Source: Muribaculaceae bacterium (GTDB taxonomy: Bacteria > Pseudomonadota > Alphaproteobacteria > Rs-D84). Taken from it: a stretch of 64,000 bases of DNA. Below the pieces are notes generated by a model. The model made no database searches, was not told the DNA's origin, and was given only the letters and a program-made list of their open reading frames with translations. The DNA lies in the NCBI GenBank assembly GCA_023665245.1, contig JAMPEH010000009.1:1-64000 (forward strand), written 5' to 3'. The first letter of the stretch is position 1. The number at the start of each line of letters is the position of its first letter. The translations under genes and the position numbers were made by a program. Shown piece after piece: positions 53,148 through 63,108 of the stretch.

Positions 53148-54641
53148 TTACTTATATTTTACGTTTTTCCCTACACCTTTACTCTTTAACAGCTTCTTGT
53201 ATGCAGCTTTTTTGCTCTTTGGAACCTTGATAGCAGCCTTGGCATTGATTCCCTTGAACGCATTGGAACCGATATTTGAGCTTTTCAGCTTGGTTGTCTT
53301 TATTGTAATGCTCTTTAGCTTCTTACAGCCATAGAATGCCTGCTTGCCTATTTTCTTTACGTTTTTAGGTATTGTAACACTTGTTAAAGCCGTACACTTG
53401 CTAAATGCACCATTACCTATCTCAGTTACATTTGTCCCGATTGTAACTTTTTTAAGCTTCTTATTTCCTTTAAAAGCATTGGTTCCTATTGCTGTCACTT
53501 TATAAGTTGTCTTTCCCAGCTTCACCGTTGCAGGAACCTTGATTGACGTTGCCTTTGAGCTTGCCTTCATATAAGTCACTGTGTTTTTTCCCGTAACCTT
53601 GTATGTAACACCTGATACTTTACACTTATCTCCCTGTTCAGGTTCTCTGATGCGGAAGCTGCATGTTGTGCTTGCCTCGTCATACAAACCCGTTTCTGCA
53701 ACTGTAGCCTTCAGGTAATATGTTCCCTGATACACTGGTTTTTTCGTTGTATATGGTCCTGACGGGTTTTGTGCATATGTATATGTGACCTTACCTTTTC
53801 CTGTATTCCCATACAGTTTAGGCACGGATGCTTTTTGTCCATATTTATAATCAGACATCGTTACAGCCAATGTTTTCAATTTTTTCTTTGTGTTTGCAGC
53901 AGTAGCCGTAAATACCTCGGGCTTTATCTCCGCAGCAACGCAGCTTATCCCCGCATAGCTTTCTGTATATGTGCCTGATGGATTTGCAGATATTTTTATT
54001 GAACCTTCTCCCAGTGGTGCATTGGATTTGCAATAGAAAGTTATAGTACAGACATTACCTGTTTTTGTTGTCTTTTCCGTACCTGTCCATATAATTTTAA
54101 TTTCATTTGTTTTGGAAATATCTATATTGTCATTTTTCTCTCCTGCACCGAATACTTCCGAATACTCCACACTTACAGGTACAAAACGCTCCTTATCGTA
54201 AACGACATTCAGTTCCATTCCCATAATACCGCAATTTTTGCTAAGAACTATAGGTACAACAAGATTTTCTCCCCGACGGACATTTTTTACTTCCGTACTT
54301 ATTACAGGCTTATCATAAACCTTTACCTCCACTTGTGTACTTACTGTTTTTCCTGCCTGAGAATACTGAATCATTACCTGCTTCGTTCCTGCAGTTGTAA
54401 AATCATACTTGACATCATAACCGTCTGAAATTATGTTTACATTTCCATCACTATATTCTACCGTAAGCCTCATTCCACGTGTATCAAAGCTATCTCCAAC
54501 ACAATATTCCAATACCTTAGGGTTACTTAATACTTCTATGCTCACAGGTGCTGCCTCTGCCGCATAAACATTTGCACCTGAAAATATTGCTGCAACAATG
54601 ATAGACAGCATCAATATGTTGGAAATTATTGTTTTTTTCAT
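53148..54641 (-). CDS. Secreted cohesin / LRR_5 protein
   Basis: The 497-residue protein has a signal peptide (to about residue 28), an Ig-like domain (about 32-112), and a type I cohesin domain (about 115-245: VVPIVLSKNCGIMGMELNVV, then EIKIIWTGTEKT). A beta-strand domain with a YYLKATVAETGLY element follows, then LRR_5 repeats at about 345-497. Cohesins bind dockerins; the dockerin-bearing protein 1.0 kb upstream is the obvious partner. No anchor is present, so it may be released or held by LRR or Ig contacts. Its C-terminal repeats are nearly identical in DNA to those at the end of the gene at 61106-63091. GGAGG precedes the start. Confidence 0.85.
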   Translation of the reverse strand: MKKTIISNILMLSIIVAAIFSGANVYAAEAAPVSIEVLSNPKVLEYCVGDSFDTRGMRLTVEYSDGNVNIISDGYDVKYDFTTAGTKQVMIQYSQAGKTVSTQVEVKVYDKPVISTEVKNVRRGENLVVPIVLSKNCGIMGMELNVVYDKERFVPVSVEYSEVFGAGEKNDNIDISKTNEIKIIWTGTEKTTKTGNVCTITFYCKSNAPLGEGSIKISANPSGTYTESYAGISCVAAEIKPEVFTATAANTKKKLKTLAVTMSDYKYGQKASVPKLYGNTGKGKVTYTYAQNPSGPYTTKKPVYQGTYYLKATVAETGLYDEASTTCSFRIREPEQGDKCKVSGVTYKVTGKNTVTYMKASSKATSIKVPATVKLGKTTYKVTAIGTNAFKGNKKLKKVTIGTNVTEIGNGAFSKCTALTSVTIPKNVKKIGKQAFYGCKKLKSITIKTTKLKSSNIGSNAFKGINAKAAIKVPKSKKAAYKKLLKSKGVGKNVKYK

Positions 54642-54659
54642 ACTGCATCCTACCTCCTA

Positions 54660-55664
54660 TTACTTTCTGACTTTTCGTTTTCTGCAAAGCAACACTGCAA
54701 TAATTACGACTAAAAGCACAACCGTAACAAAACATATCACAACAATCAGCAAGCTCTTATTTTTCGGTAATTCCTTCTCTTTTTGGGCATCACCCCTGCT
54801 TGCTATGTCATGGTTTTTTATGCTTACAACATCGTCATTTGTTATCGTAATTTGCTCAGATATTTTTTCAAAATTAAGATTATTCACTGATATAATATCA
54901 ACTCCATAATCCTGTACCAATGTTTCCCTTACATCGCTCCAAAACTGTTCTTCCTGTTCGCCGGAAAGCTTTGACAAGGAATCAATGTTATACCCTGTCA
55001 TCGTTATTACAACCGCATCCTTTATTATGTCCTCACCAATATCATTTATGGACAGATTGGAATTAAAATCTGCGGCTGCATGAAAAGAATATTCCTTTTC
55101 GTCCTCATTTGACATTACTGCTTTCACATCCGGAGGTATATCCTCTATTTTCCCACTGTTTGTATTATGTTTTGTCCCCGCCACAATATTGTCACAATTT
55201 AACGCAACGTCCTCCCATGCCTCATTAAATGTATCCGCAACACTATAACTTACCTTAATTTCAATATTATCAGCATTTTCATCTATCACCGTAACGCCTA
55301 TATACAGAATGGTTCCGTCAATCGTCACATCTTCCGTGGAATACCAAATAACATCTATTTTGCCTGCAGCCTCACTATCCTTTCCATAATTAAAGCTGCC
55401 CGCTTCCGTAACCAGCCCTTTCGAAACTGAATCTATTTGCAGTATACTGCTGTCATATTCCAAGGAGATTCGAAACCCCATAATACCTTTATTTTCTGTT
55501 ATGTATAACGGTATAAGGCATTGCGTTTCATTTAACCACTGTATAGCTTCCCCCGCTGTTGATACCCTATAAGCATCAACAGCGTAGGAGGTTATGTACA
55601 CATTTCGAAGCAATGCAGCTATACATACAAGTGTTATGAGTATTATCTTATTTTTTCGAATCAT
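54660..55664 (-). CDS. Membrane-anchored cohesin protein
   Basis: The 334-residue protein has a signal peptide (LITLVCIAALLRNVYI), a cohesin domain at about 45-170 (LIPLYITENKGIMGFRISLE, then IDVIWYSTEDV), a linker domain, and a C-terminal membrane helix followed by basic residues CRKRKVRK. It should sit in the membrane with the cohesin outside. Its start overlaps the stop of the dockerin protein gene by 4 nt (ATGA), so the two are translationally coupled. This cohesin is therefore the likely anchor for that dockerin. Confidence 0.85.
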   Translation of the reverse strand: MIRKNKIILITLVCIAALLRNVYITSYAVDAYRVSTAGEAIQWLNETQCLIPLYITENKGIMGFRISLEYDSSILQIDSVSKGLVTEAGSFNYGKDSEAAGKIDVIWYSTEDVTIDGTILYIGVTVIDENADNIEIKVSYSVADTFNEAWEDVALNCDNIVAGTKHNTNSGKIEDIPPDVKAVMSNEDEKEYSFHAAADFNSNLSINDIGEDIIKDAVVITMTGYNIDSLSKLSGEQEEQFWSDVRETLVQDYGVDIISVNNLNFEKISEQITITNDDVVSIKNHDIASRGDAQKEKELPKNKSLLIVVICFVTVVLLVVIIAVLLCRKRKVRK

Positions 55665-58600
55665 AACTCCTCTTTTCCAACAAGGTATCTTGCAAGCATT
55701 GCCGCATCACGGTTATTTACATTACCGTCACCATTAACATCCATTGCACGAAGCTTGGCAGCATCCGCCTGCTCTTTTCCAAGCAGACACCTTGCTATTC
55801 CTGATACATCCTTTCCGTTTATAATTCCATCACCATTGTAATCTCCTAAAATTATAACCGTTATCATATCAAGAATATTTCCGTCTCCGTCCAACATACG
55901 TATAATCGTATTTGTTCCGACATTCGCATTATCTTCAAGCTTGACATTATCACAATCGTAAAACTCCAAGCTGTCCGTATCAATGTTCTTTCTGACATCA
56001 GAAACCTTATTCTTTCCAATCTCTATGTTTCTTAAAAACGCTTCATCAAGGTCATACTTAGAATTTCTAAAGAGACAAATGGAATTGTTTGGATTTCCTG
56101 TCACAGTAATTACACATTGTGCAGTTTCCCCGGATGATTTAAGCTTTGCAGTTATTGTTGTACTACCCTTTTTGAGTGCTGTTACATTTCCCTGTGAATC
56201 TACAACTGCAACGCTCTCATCTGTACTCATCCACTCTTCCGTCTCATCATTACATACTGTTCCGTCACTGGCATAAGTCACTTTTGGCGTAACCTTAAAA
56301 ATTGTATCTTCCATAATTGAATATTCATTTCTAGGGAACGAAATCACGGCATACTCAGCTTCCTCGATATATTTTGCCTTCACAGTTATATCCTTCACAA
56401 CACAGTATGCGTCATCCTCACTATCCCATCCGACAAAATGATAACCGCTTTTTTCAGGTGCCACAGTGTCGTCTGCTGAATTTCCATAGGATACTTTGCC
56501 TGTCTTAATTACATCTCCATTTTCATCTAAATATGTAACATTAAATTGCTTTGCATCATACATGGCATATAATGTAAGTGAGCTTGTTATGGTTTCTGCC
56601 TGTTCCTGCCATGGCTCCGTACAGCCGCTGTCATAGAATATACCCTTCAACTCCACGTCATCATATTCTTCATTTACAAATTCCAACACATTCACCATCG
56701 TATTATCCTTGACAAAATCACGATATGACTGTACTTTGCTTTCATTGAAGAAATTGACTGCCTGTATGTTAATGATATGCATTGGTACATTTCCTGCGGT
56801 ATTAATTGCATACCATTCTTCTCCCGCCGCACTGTCATTCATGCCAAGCTTTGTTGCATAAAATCGGAGTTTGCTTGTTTTGGAAATTGTAATTGCTCCA
56901 TTGTATATTTTCACATTATCATTTTCACTGTCTGTCGGATCACTTCCATCCAATGTATAATAAATCAATGCATCTTCTGTTTGTGATGTAAGAGCAACCT
57001 TTTGTGAATTGTCAAATTCACCTGTCTGAACAGATGCCATCGGCATTGCAACCGTTTCATCAAATTCATAAATGGCACCTACAACCAAATTGCCTGTAAT
57101 ACAGCTAAGGTCAATATTTTCACCCCAGCTTAAAAAGTTCATATTGTCGAGTACCTCAGGAACGGTATTTTCTCTTTCTTCCTCATCAGGTGCTGTTACT
57201 CCTGGCGACATTGCCGCATCCCCATGCTCAACCTCCTGTTCCTCAACTATATTTCCTTCCCAGTCAACAAATGTTACGGTATATACAGGTTTCTTATAAA
57301 CTGCTTCACATAACAGATTTTTGTCTACAACCGTGCCTTCAGAAATTGTCCAGCCTGTAAGCTCAAGACCCTCCGGCACATTTTCAACCTCAGGCAATGT
57401 TATGATATCGCCGTAGCTATACTCCTCATTTGCAAATGTCCGGTTTTCCCAATCTACAAATGAAACAACATACTTCTCCGGCTCATAATTTGCCTTTACG
57501 GTAAGGTTTGCATGAATATTTGTAACTCCCGTATCCCAACCTGTAAACCGGTATCCCGCTTTTTCCGGTGCATCAGGCACCGTAGCATTATGTCCTTCCT
57601 CCACCTTTTGCGAAGTGATTTCTTTCCCATCTGCATCAACAAAGCTTACAGTATATACAGGTTTTGGTGCTTCTATCGTTCCAACCTTCACATAATTTGA
57701 TGTTCCTTTCACACCAAGAACTACCGTATAATCACCTGTTCCTTCATACGATTGTTCTTCACGTGGTATAAAGGAAATATTTAAGCCTCCGTCTGCCGCA
57801 ATCTTTGTTGCACCGATATATTCAACATTATCCTCAGCAATTTGATTTACCTTATTTTTAAACACAATGACAACCGCATCCTTACCAGCAAGGCTCTTTG
57901 CCTCATCGGGAAGAACACATTTTGGATTCATCACTTCACCTGTTGTGGTCGCCGTCTTCGGGTCAATCTTAATGCGGTACTGTGTTTTTGTTTCTATAAG
58001 CTTCTTTGTGGTACCTGCTTTTATGGCAGTATCTCCTGTAATGGCAGTATCCTGCCAGCCTGACCAAGTATCATCAACCTTATAAAAGCTGTATGTATAT
58101 GTAGTTGTTGCCGTACTGTAATAATAGCGGTATAACGGATCCGAATTAAGCTTACTCTGCATTTTGTTTCTCGTATCAGGTCCAACGATACCATCAACTG
58201 TAAGTCCATTTGCTCTTTGGAAATTCTTTACTGCAGCGGCAGTATTATAACCAAATATTCCATCAATATCTGTTCCGCATCCATATCTGTTCAGGACAGT
58301 CTGTATCCATCTTACCATGCTTCTATAACTGTCCCCACCTGTTGTGCTGACAGAAATATTGTATGTCGGAACCAAATACGGACTTGGATTGTATGTATAT
58401 GATATCGCAGATGACCAGCATCTGTAATATGCCGCATTTGGTGCAGGTGCTGAGCTGCTTCTGCCCTGTCCATAATAATGGGAATCGTTGTTATCCTTTA
58501 CGGATTTTTGCGTATTGTATAATGTCCATCCACTAATCGAATTTGTACTGGTGGATGTTGTGTAATTTACGTTCTTGTATCTGTACAAGGTTCTTGTCTG

Positions 58601-61093
58601 ATACTCCGTGCCTGATGCAGGCTTCTTATCTGTCCATTCTCCGTATCCCTCAACAACAACAGGAACATCTACCATTTCCGCTAACGGCACTGCTGATTCA
58701 TAATCATCCAGCACAAGAATACGAGCCTTGTCTGCAGCATTACTACAGGCAATATACATATCAGAAACTTCCTTTGTTCCCTCTGCTATAACATTGCCGT
58801 TATCGTCCGTTTCTGCTGCCGGAACACGAACGGTTCGTGTTTCTCCCTGTGCCACAAGCTTGCCTTCATCCGTAACCATGTATATCATTACACGGGCATT
58901 TTTTGTCTCTGCAGAATGGTTCTTAATCGTAAAATGTAAATAATACATTTCTTCCGCATAATTTGCCGTACATGCATCTTTTCCTACTGAAACAGCCATA
59001 GGAAGCTCACTGTCCGCCCACTCATAAACAGGATAAATCGTCATATCTGATTTAACATTATTCGTCGATTCACTCCAGCCCTTAAAGGAATAGCCTTCAG
59101 GTATGTCAAGTGCATCGTTTGCGGGTGCGGACGCATTTTCTCCATGGTATACCTTCTGTGCAGTTCCTATCACCTTTCCATTTGTCTCTTTAAAGGTAAC
59201 CGTATACTGATTTTTTGTGTATGTTGCCTTAACCGTTCCGTTGTCCTTAACATTTTGATATGTTCCACTCCAGCCTGCAAATGAATACCCCTCTTTTTCA
59301 GGTGCCTGCGGTGCTGTCGCACTTCCGTTCCAATCAACCTTTTGAACACTGATTACGGTATCATCGTCATTTACAAATGTTATGGTTCTCTTATCATGTA
59401 CATTTACCGTACAGGTAGCAGTTTTTCCGTTATGGGTTTTGGCAGTTATCTGTGCCGTTCCTTCCCTTACTCCTGTAATTGTGCCATTGCTTACTGTGGC
59501 AACCCCGCTGTTTGAGCTGCTCCATGTTACATTCTTGTTTGTAGCATTTGACGGTTCTACCTTTGCTGAAAGCTGTTGCTTACCGCCTGTTGTAAGGTTT
59601 AATGTTCCACTGCTGATAGAAACGGAGGACGGATTTACAACCTGCCTTTTCTGCCATTCCGACTGCATTTTATTTCTCGTGTCAGGTCCGACGATTCCGT
59701 CAACCGCCAATCCAAATTTACTTTGGAAGCTTCGAACTGCATTGTATGTATTTGTTCCGAAAATTCCATCTTCCGATAGTCCTGCTCCCATGAGGTAATT
59801 CAGCATTTGCTGAACCCATCTCACATCGGAGCCTGAGCTGTTTCTGCTGAGATTACGGGTTGGCACGGCTGTTCCTGATGATACCGTAGAATATGTACTC
59901 TTATCCTTATTAATCCAAGTATCAACATTAGGCATGGTTCCGTTAGACGGATAACTAATTTCCCCAAACCCCATAAGATATGGATAGGTCTTATAATTAT
60001 CTATACTACGGTGATGGACACCTTCACTATATGTATTACCAATTGTTGTATTACCCTCTATGGTAACTATGCTGTTTCCACTAACTTTTACAACAAGCCC
60101 CACATGGTCAGCGTACTGACTTCCACCATCCCACTCATATAACACATAATCTCCCGGTTTAGGGGTATAACCTGAATTTCTGGCATGGTACTTATTTTTA
60201 TTTCTGAACCATGCTTCAAGTCCATCATATCCACTACCATCATTATGCTTCATACTCGTCCAAAGCGGATTCCCACATCCTGAAGAATAATTAGGATAAA
60301 GGGATTTATCTATGCCTGCCTGCTGCATGCACCATAAAACATACGCTGCACACCAATCATTGTTTGTTCCATATTTAGTTCTATCGTTTAAGGAAATCTC
60401 CTGCAAAGCAACTGTAAGCAGTCTTCCTCTTGTTCCTGATTCTGCCGGTTTTGCCTGATTTGAATTTAATAAATCCAACCTTACAACATAAACAGCACCT
60501 GCTCCCATCTTCCAAAGAGAATAGTCTTTTCTATTACTTGTATGTGCAGAAACTAGTGGATTTCCATTATCATATCCCGTACAAATTCCTGCATGGTCAA
60601 TATCATTAGGGTTTGTCTTGGACAAATCCTCTGTTCCCCATACATAAAATATCGGGTCTCCTATTTTCACCTGTGATGCAGACGGATTTTTAACAATGAG
60701 ATTTTTGTATTCCGCTTTTCCTTTAAACCATTCGTACAAATAATCTGCCCGATTCCAGCTTTGGGAATATTTATACCAAGTTGAATCTGTTTGCAATCCA
60801 CCTGCCACTAAGCATTGCGAAACAAAATTTGCACAGTCATTCCCAGAATAAATAGGATATGCTTTGTTATATGAACCCGTATCGTCTTTGCCGCTATCGT
60901 TTGTATACTTATGGGCATACTCAATCGCTGCTTGTGCATTATATGTTCCTGCCGCTTTTGCATCCTTCACCCCAAACATCGTCGGTGGTGCAAGTGTCAC
61001 AAGCATCACTGCAGTAAGTGCCATGCTGACGAAACGTTTTAAGCTCCTGCTTAAACCATGTTGTCGTTTTTTAGATTTTTGCTTTTTATCCAT
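55661..61093 (-). CDS. Giant dockerin-bearing amidase-CHAP surface protein
   Basis: The 1810-residue protein has, in order: a signal peptide (ALTAVMLVTLAPPTMFG, cleaved near AKAA); an Amidase_6-type domain (about 50-205, C87 in GNDCANFVSQCL); a CHAP domain (about 225-375, C248 in NDWCAAYV and H330 in YADHVGLVV); a peptidoglycan-binding domain (412-478); Big_2 (487-565); InlB-type repeats; a second peptidoglycan-binding domain (about 920-982); more repeats; a chitobiase-like YYTLDGSDPTDS segment; Big_2; and a C-terminal type I dockerin (1750-1810) with two calcium loops, DYNGDGIINGKD and DVNGDGNVNNRD. It should cut or bind cell wall and be held by a cohesin encoded next to it. GGAGG precedes the start. 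Confidence 0.9.
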   Translation of the reverse strand: MDKKQKSKKRQHGLSRSLKRFVSMALTAVMLVTLAPPTMFGVKDAKAAGTYNAQAAIEYAHKYTNDSGKDDTGSYNKAYPIYSGNDCANFVSQCLVAGGLQTDSTWYKYSQSWNRADYLYEWFKGKAEYKNLIVKNPSASQVKIGDPIFYVWGTEDLSKTNPNDIDHAGICTGYDNGNPLVSAHTSNRKDYSLWKMGAGAVYVVRLDLLNSNQAKPAESGTRGRLLTVALQEISLNDRTKYGTNNDWCAAYVLWCMQQAGIDKSLYPNYSSGCGNPLWTSMKHNDGSGYDGLEAWFRNKNKYHARNSGYTPKPGDYVLYEWDGGSQYADHVGLVVKVSGNSIVTIEGNTTIGNTYSEGVHHRSIDNYKTYPYLMGFGEISYPSNGTMPNVDTWINKDKSTYSTVSSGTAVPTRNLSRNSSGSDVRWVQQMLNYLMGAGLSEDGIFGTNTYNAVRSFQSKFGLAVDGIVGPDTRNKMQSEWQKRQVVNPSSVSISSGTLNLTTGGKQQLSAKVEPSNATNKNVTWSSSNSGVATVSNGTITGVREGTAQITAKTHNGKTATCTVNVHDKRTITFVNDDDTVISVQKVDWNGSATAPQAPEKEGYSFAGWSGTYQNVKDNGTVKATYTKNQYTVTFKETNGKVIGTAQKVYHGENASAPANDALDIPEGYSFKGWSESTNNVKSDMTIYPVYEWADSELPMAVSVGKDACTANYAEEMYYLHFTIKNHSAETKNARVMIYMVTDEGKLVAQGETRTVRVPAAETDDNGNVIAEGTKEVSDMYIACSNAADKARILVLDDYESAVPLAEMVDVPVVVEGYGEWTDKKPASGTEYQTRTLYRYKNVNYTTSTSTNSISGWTLYNTQKSVKDNNDSHYYGQGRSSSAPAPNAAYYRCWSSAISYTYNPSPYLVPTYNISVSTTGGDSYRSMVRWIQTVLNRYGCGTDIDGIFGYNTAAAVKNFQRANGLTVDGIVGPDTRNKMQSKLNSDPLYRYYYSTATTTYTYSFYKVDDTWSGWQDTAITGDTAIKAGTTKKLIETKTQYRIKIDPKTATTTGEVMNPKCVLPDEAKSLAGKDAVVIVFKNKVNQIAEDNVEYIGATKIAADGGLNISFIPREEQSYEGTGDYTVVLGVKGTSNYVKVGTIEAPKPVYTVSFVDADGKEITSQKVEEGHNATVPDAPEKAGYRFTGWDTGVTNIHANLTVKANYEPEKYVVSFVDWENRTFANEEYSYGDIITLPEVENVPEGLELTGWTISEGTVVDKNLLCEAVYKKPVYTVTFVDWEGNIVEEQEVEHGDAAMSPGVTAPDEEERENTVPEVLDNMNFLSWGENIDLSCITGNLVVGAIYEFDETVAMPMASVQTGEFDNSQKVALTSQTEDALIYYTLDGSDPTDSENDNVKIYNGAITISKTSKLRFYATKLGMNDSAAGEEWYAINTAGNVPMHIINIQAVNFFNESKVQSYRDFVKDNTMVNVLEFVNEEYDDVELKGIFYDSGCTEPWQEQAETITSSLTLYAMYDAKQFNVTYLDENGDVIKTGKVSYGNSADDTVAPEKSGYHFVGWDSEDDAYCVVKDITVKAKYIEEAEYAVISFPRNEYSIMEDTIFKVTPKVTYASDGTVCNDETEEWMSTDESVAVVDSQGNVTALKKGSTTITAKLKSSGETAQCVITVTGNPNNSICLFRNSKYDLDEAFLRNIEIGKNKVSDVRKNIDTDSLEFYDCDNVKLEDNANVGTNTIIRMLDGDGNILDMITVIILGDYNGDGIINGKDVSGIARCLLGKEQADAAKLRAMDVNGDGNVNNRDAAMLARYLVGKEEL
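60571..60835. repeat. Near-identical segment shared by two amidase genes (copy 1)
   Basis: About 265 bp match 62569-62833 with only a handful of differences by eye, well above the similarity of the flanking parts of the same genes. It covers most of the Amidase_6 core. Confidence 0.75.
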
Positions 61094-61105
61094 CTTGCTA
61101 CCTCC

Positions 61106-63091
61106 TTACTTATACCTCGCATTCTTCCCTGCACCTTTCCTCTTTAACAGCTTCTTATATGCAGCTTTTTTACTCCTTGGAACCTTGATGGTTGCCTTGG
61201 CATTGATTCCCTTGAATGCATTGGAACCGACATTGGAGCTTTTCAGCTTGGTTGTCTTTATTGTAATGTTCTTTAGCTTCTTACAGCCATAGAATGCCTG
61301 CTTGCCTATCCTCTTTACTTTCGATGGAATTGCGACAGCAGTAAGAGCAGTACACTTATAAAATGCCTTATTACCTATCTTTATCAGATTTTTGTTAAGT
61401 GTCACCGTCTTAAGCTTTTTGCATCCACTAAATGCTTCACTTCCAACCGATGTAATGTTTTTCCCAAAGGTAACTGCGGTAATACCCGTCTTATTTCTGA
61501 ATGCCCCTTTGTATATAGCTGTTACCTTAAATGTTTTGCCCTTATATGTAACCGTTGCAGGTATGGTTACTTTGCCTGATGTTGCGGTTGTCTTTATTAG
61601 TGAAACAGTCTGCTTGCCTGTAATCTTATACTTTGCCTTTGATTTGGCGTCCTTGAAGGTTTCACCAACCTTAGGTACAGTAACCGTTATAGCTGGTTTT
61701 TGCGGTGTCGGTTCCTTCGGCGTTTCTGTACTGATTTTTACCGGTAATACTTCTTCTTTTGTCTCACCACATACCGAACAAACATATAACTTACTTCCAG
61801 TTTCTGTTGTAGTCGGATTTTTTGTTACCGTTCCTTGATTCCACGTATGTACACCCGTTGCAGAATTTTTCAGAGTAACCGTATTTAATTTTCTGCATGT
61901 TGCACATGTTGCTGTTGCTGTACCGTCATTTATACATGTTGCATCATTATTGTAACTATAATTTGTGTAAGTATGTCCAAGTGCCTGTACATTTTCGGTA
62001 TATGTACTTCCGCATCCCTTACATGTATATAAGTTACTTCCTGCCTTATCACATGTCGCCTGTGATACAACCTGCTTTGTCCATGTATGTGTATGGCTTT
62101 CTACTGCATCAGATATTATTGTTACAGTTTTGTCTCCACCCAGCTTTGGATTATTTCCGGATGGATGGTTTATCGCATATAAATATATAGGCTGACTGCC
62201 AGTCTTTTTAACCGAAATCGTAGTTTCAAATCCATGATTTCCACTTATCCCATACATTTTATTTGCATCCGACCTAAGTAGATTTGTATGTAATATAATT
62301 TCTTCCGTACCAGCTTCTCCCTGTAAACCACCTATGCAAATCTTGACATCTATGGATTTCGATGGTTCATCCGGGTCAAAAGCCCAACCCGCAACTTTTA
62401 TTTTTTGCGGTTCCGTTGATTCCGCCAAATCAAAATGTCCTATCGGCGGTATATTTACATTTACCTGATCTAACCTTACAACATAAACAGCACCTGCTCC
62501 CATTTTCCATGAAGAAAAATTTTTTCTATTACTTGAATGTGCAGAAACAAGCGGGTTACCGTTGCTGTCATATCCCGTACAAATTCCTGCATGGTCAATA
62601 TCATTGGGATTTGTCTTGGACAAATCCTCTGTTCCCCATACATAAAATATCGGGTCTCCTATTTTCACCTGTGATGCAGACGGATTTTTAACAATGAGAT
62701 TTTTGTATTCCGCTTTTCCTTTAAACCATTCGTACAAATAATCTGCCCGATTCCAGCTTTGGGAATATTTATACCACGTTGAATCTGTTTGCAAACCACC
62801 TGCCACTAAGCATTGTGAAACAAAATTTGCACAGTCATTTCCTGCGTAATAGGAATAAGCTTTGTTATATGAACCTGTATCATCCGTGCCACTTGCATCT
62901 GTATACTGCAAAGCATAATTAGCAGCTGCCTGTGCATTATATGTTCCTGCCGCTTTGACATCCAACACCCCAAATATCGTTGGTGGTGCAAGTGTAACAA
63001 GCATTACTGCGGTAAGCACAAGACTAATGATGCGTTTTAGTTCTCGTGCCATTCCGCTTTGTTTTTTTATGTACTTTCTTTTCACATCCAT
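61106..63091 (-). CDS. Secreted Amidase_6 / zinc-ribbon-like / LRR_5 protein
   Basis: The 661-residue protein starts at 63091 behind GGAGGG. It has a signal peptide and an Amidase_6-type domain nearly identical to that of the giant neighbour (GNDCANFVSQCL). A beta domain with KVAGWAFDPDEPSKSIDV follows, then three CxxC-type segments (YTCKGCGSTY, ATCATCRKL, YVCSVCGETK) and C-terminal LRR_5 repeats. It has no dockerin or cohesin. It is read in the same direction as the downstream giant gene with a 13-nt gap, so they probably share a transcript. Confidence 0.87.
   Translation of the reverse strand: MDVKRKYIKKQSGMARELKRIISLVLTAVMLVTLAPPTIFGVLDVKAAGTYNAQAAANYALQYTDASGTDDTGSYNKAYSYYAGNDCANFVSQCLVAGGLQTDSTWYKYSQSWNRADYLYEWFKGKAEYKNLIVKNPSASQVKIGDPIFYVWGTEDLSKTNPNDIDHAGICTGYDSNGNPLVSAHSSNRKNFSSWKMGAGAVYVVRLDQVNVNIPPIGHFDLAESTEPQKIKVAGWAFDPDEPSKSIDVKICIGGLQGEAGTEEIILHTNLLRSDANKMYGISGNHGFETTISVKKTGSQPIYLYAINHPSGNNPKLGGDKTVTIISDAVESHTHTWTKQVVSQATCDKAGSNLYTCKGCGSTYTENVQALGHTYTNYSYNNDATCINDGTATATCATCRKLNTVTLKNSATGVHTWNQGTVTKNPTTTETGSKLYVCSVCGETKEEVLPVKISTETPKEPTPQKPAITVTVPKVGETFKDAKSKAKYKITGKQTVSLIKTTATSGKVTIPATVTYKGKTFKVTAIYKGAFRNKTGITAVTFGKNITSVGSEAFSGCKKLKTVTLNKNLIKIGNKAFYKCTALTAVAIPSKVKRIGKQAFYGCKKLKNITIKTTKLKSSNVGSNAFKGINAKATIKVPRSKKAAYKKLLKRKGAGKNARYK
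62569..62833. repeat. Near-identical segment shared by two amidase genes (copy 2)
   Basis: This is the counterpart of 60571-60835 within the gene at 61106-63091. Identity is highest over the stretch from the histidine region to the cysteine motif of the amidase. Confidence 0.75.
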
Positions 63092-63108
63092 AGCTCTTCC
63101 CTCCATTT

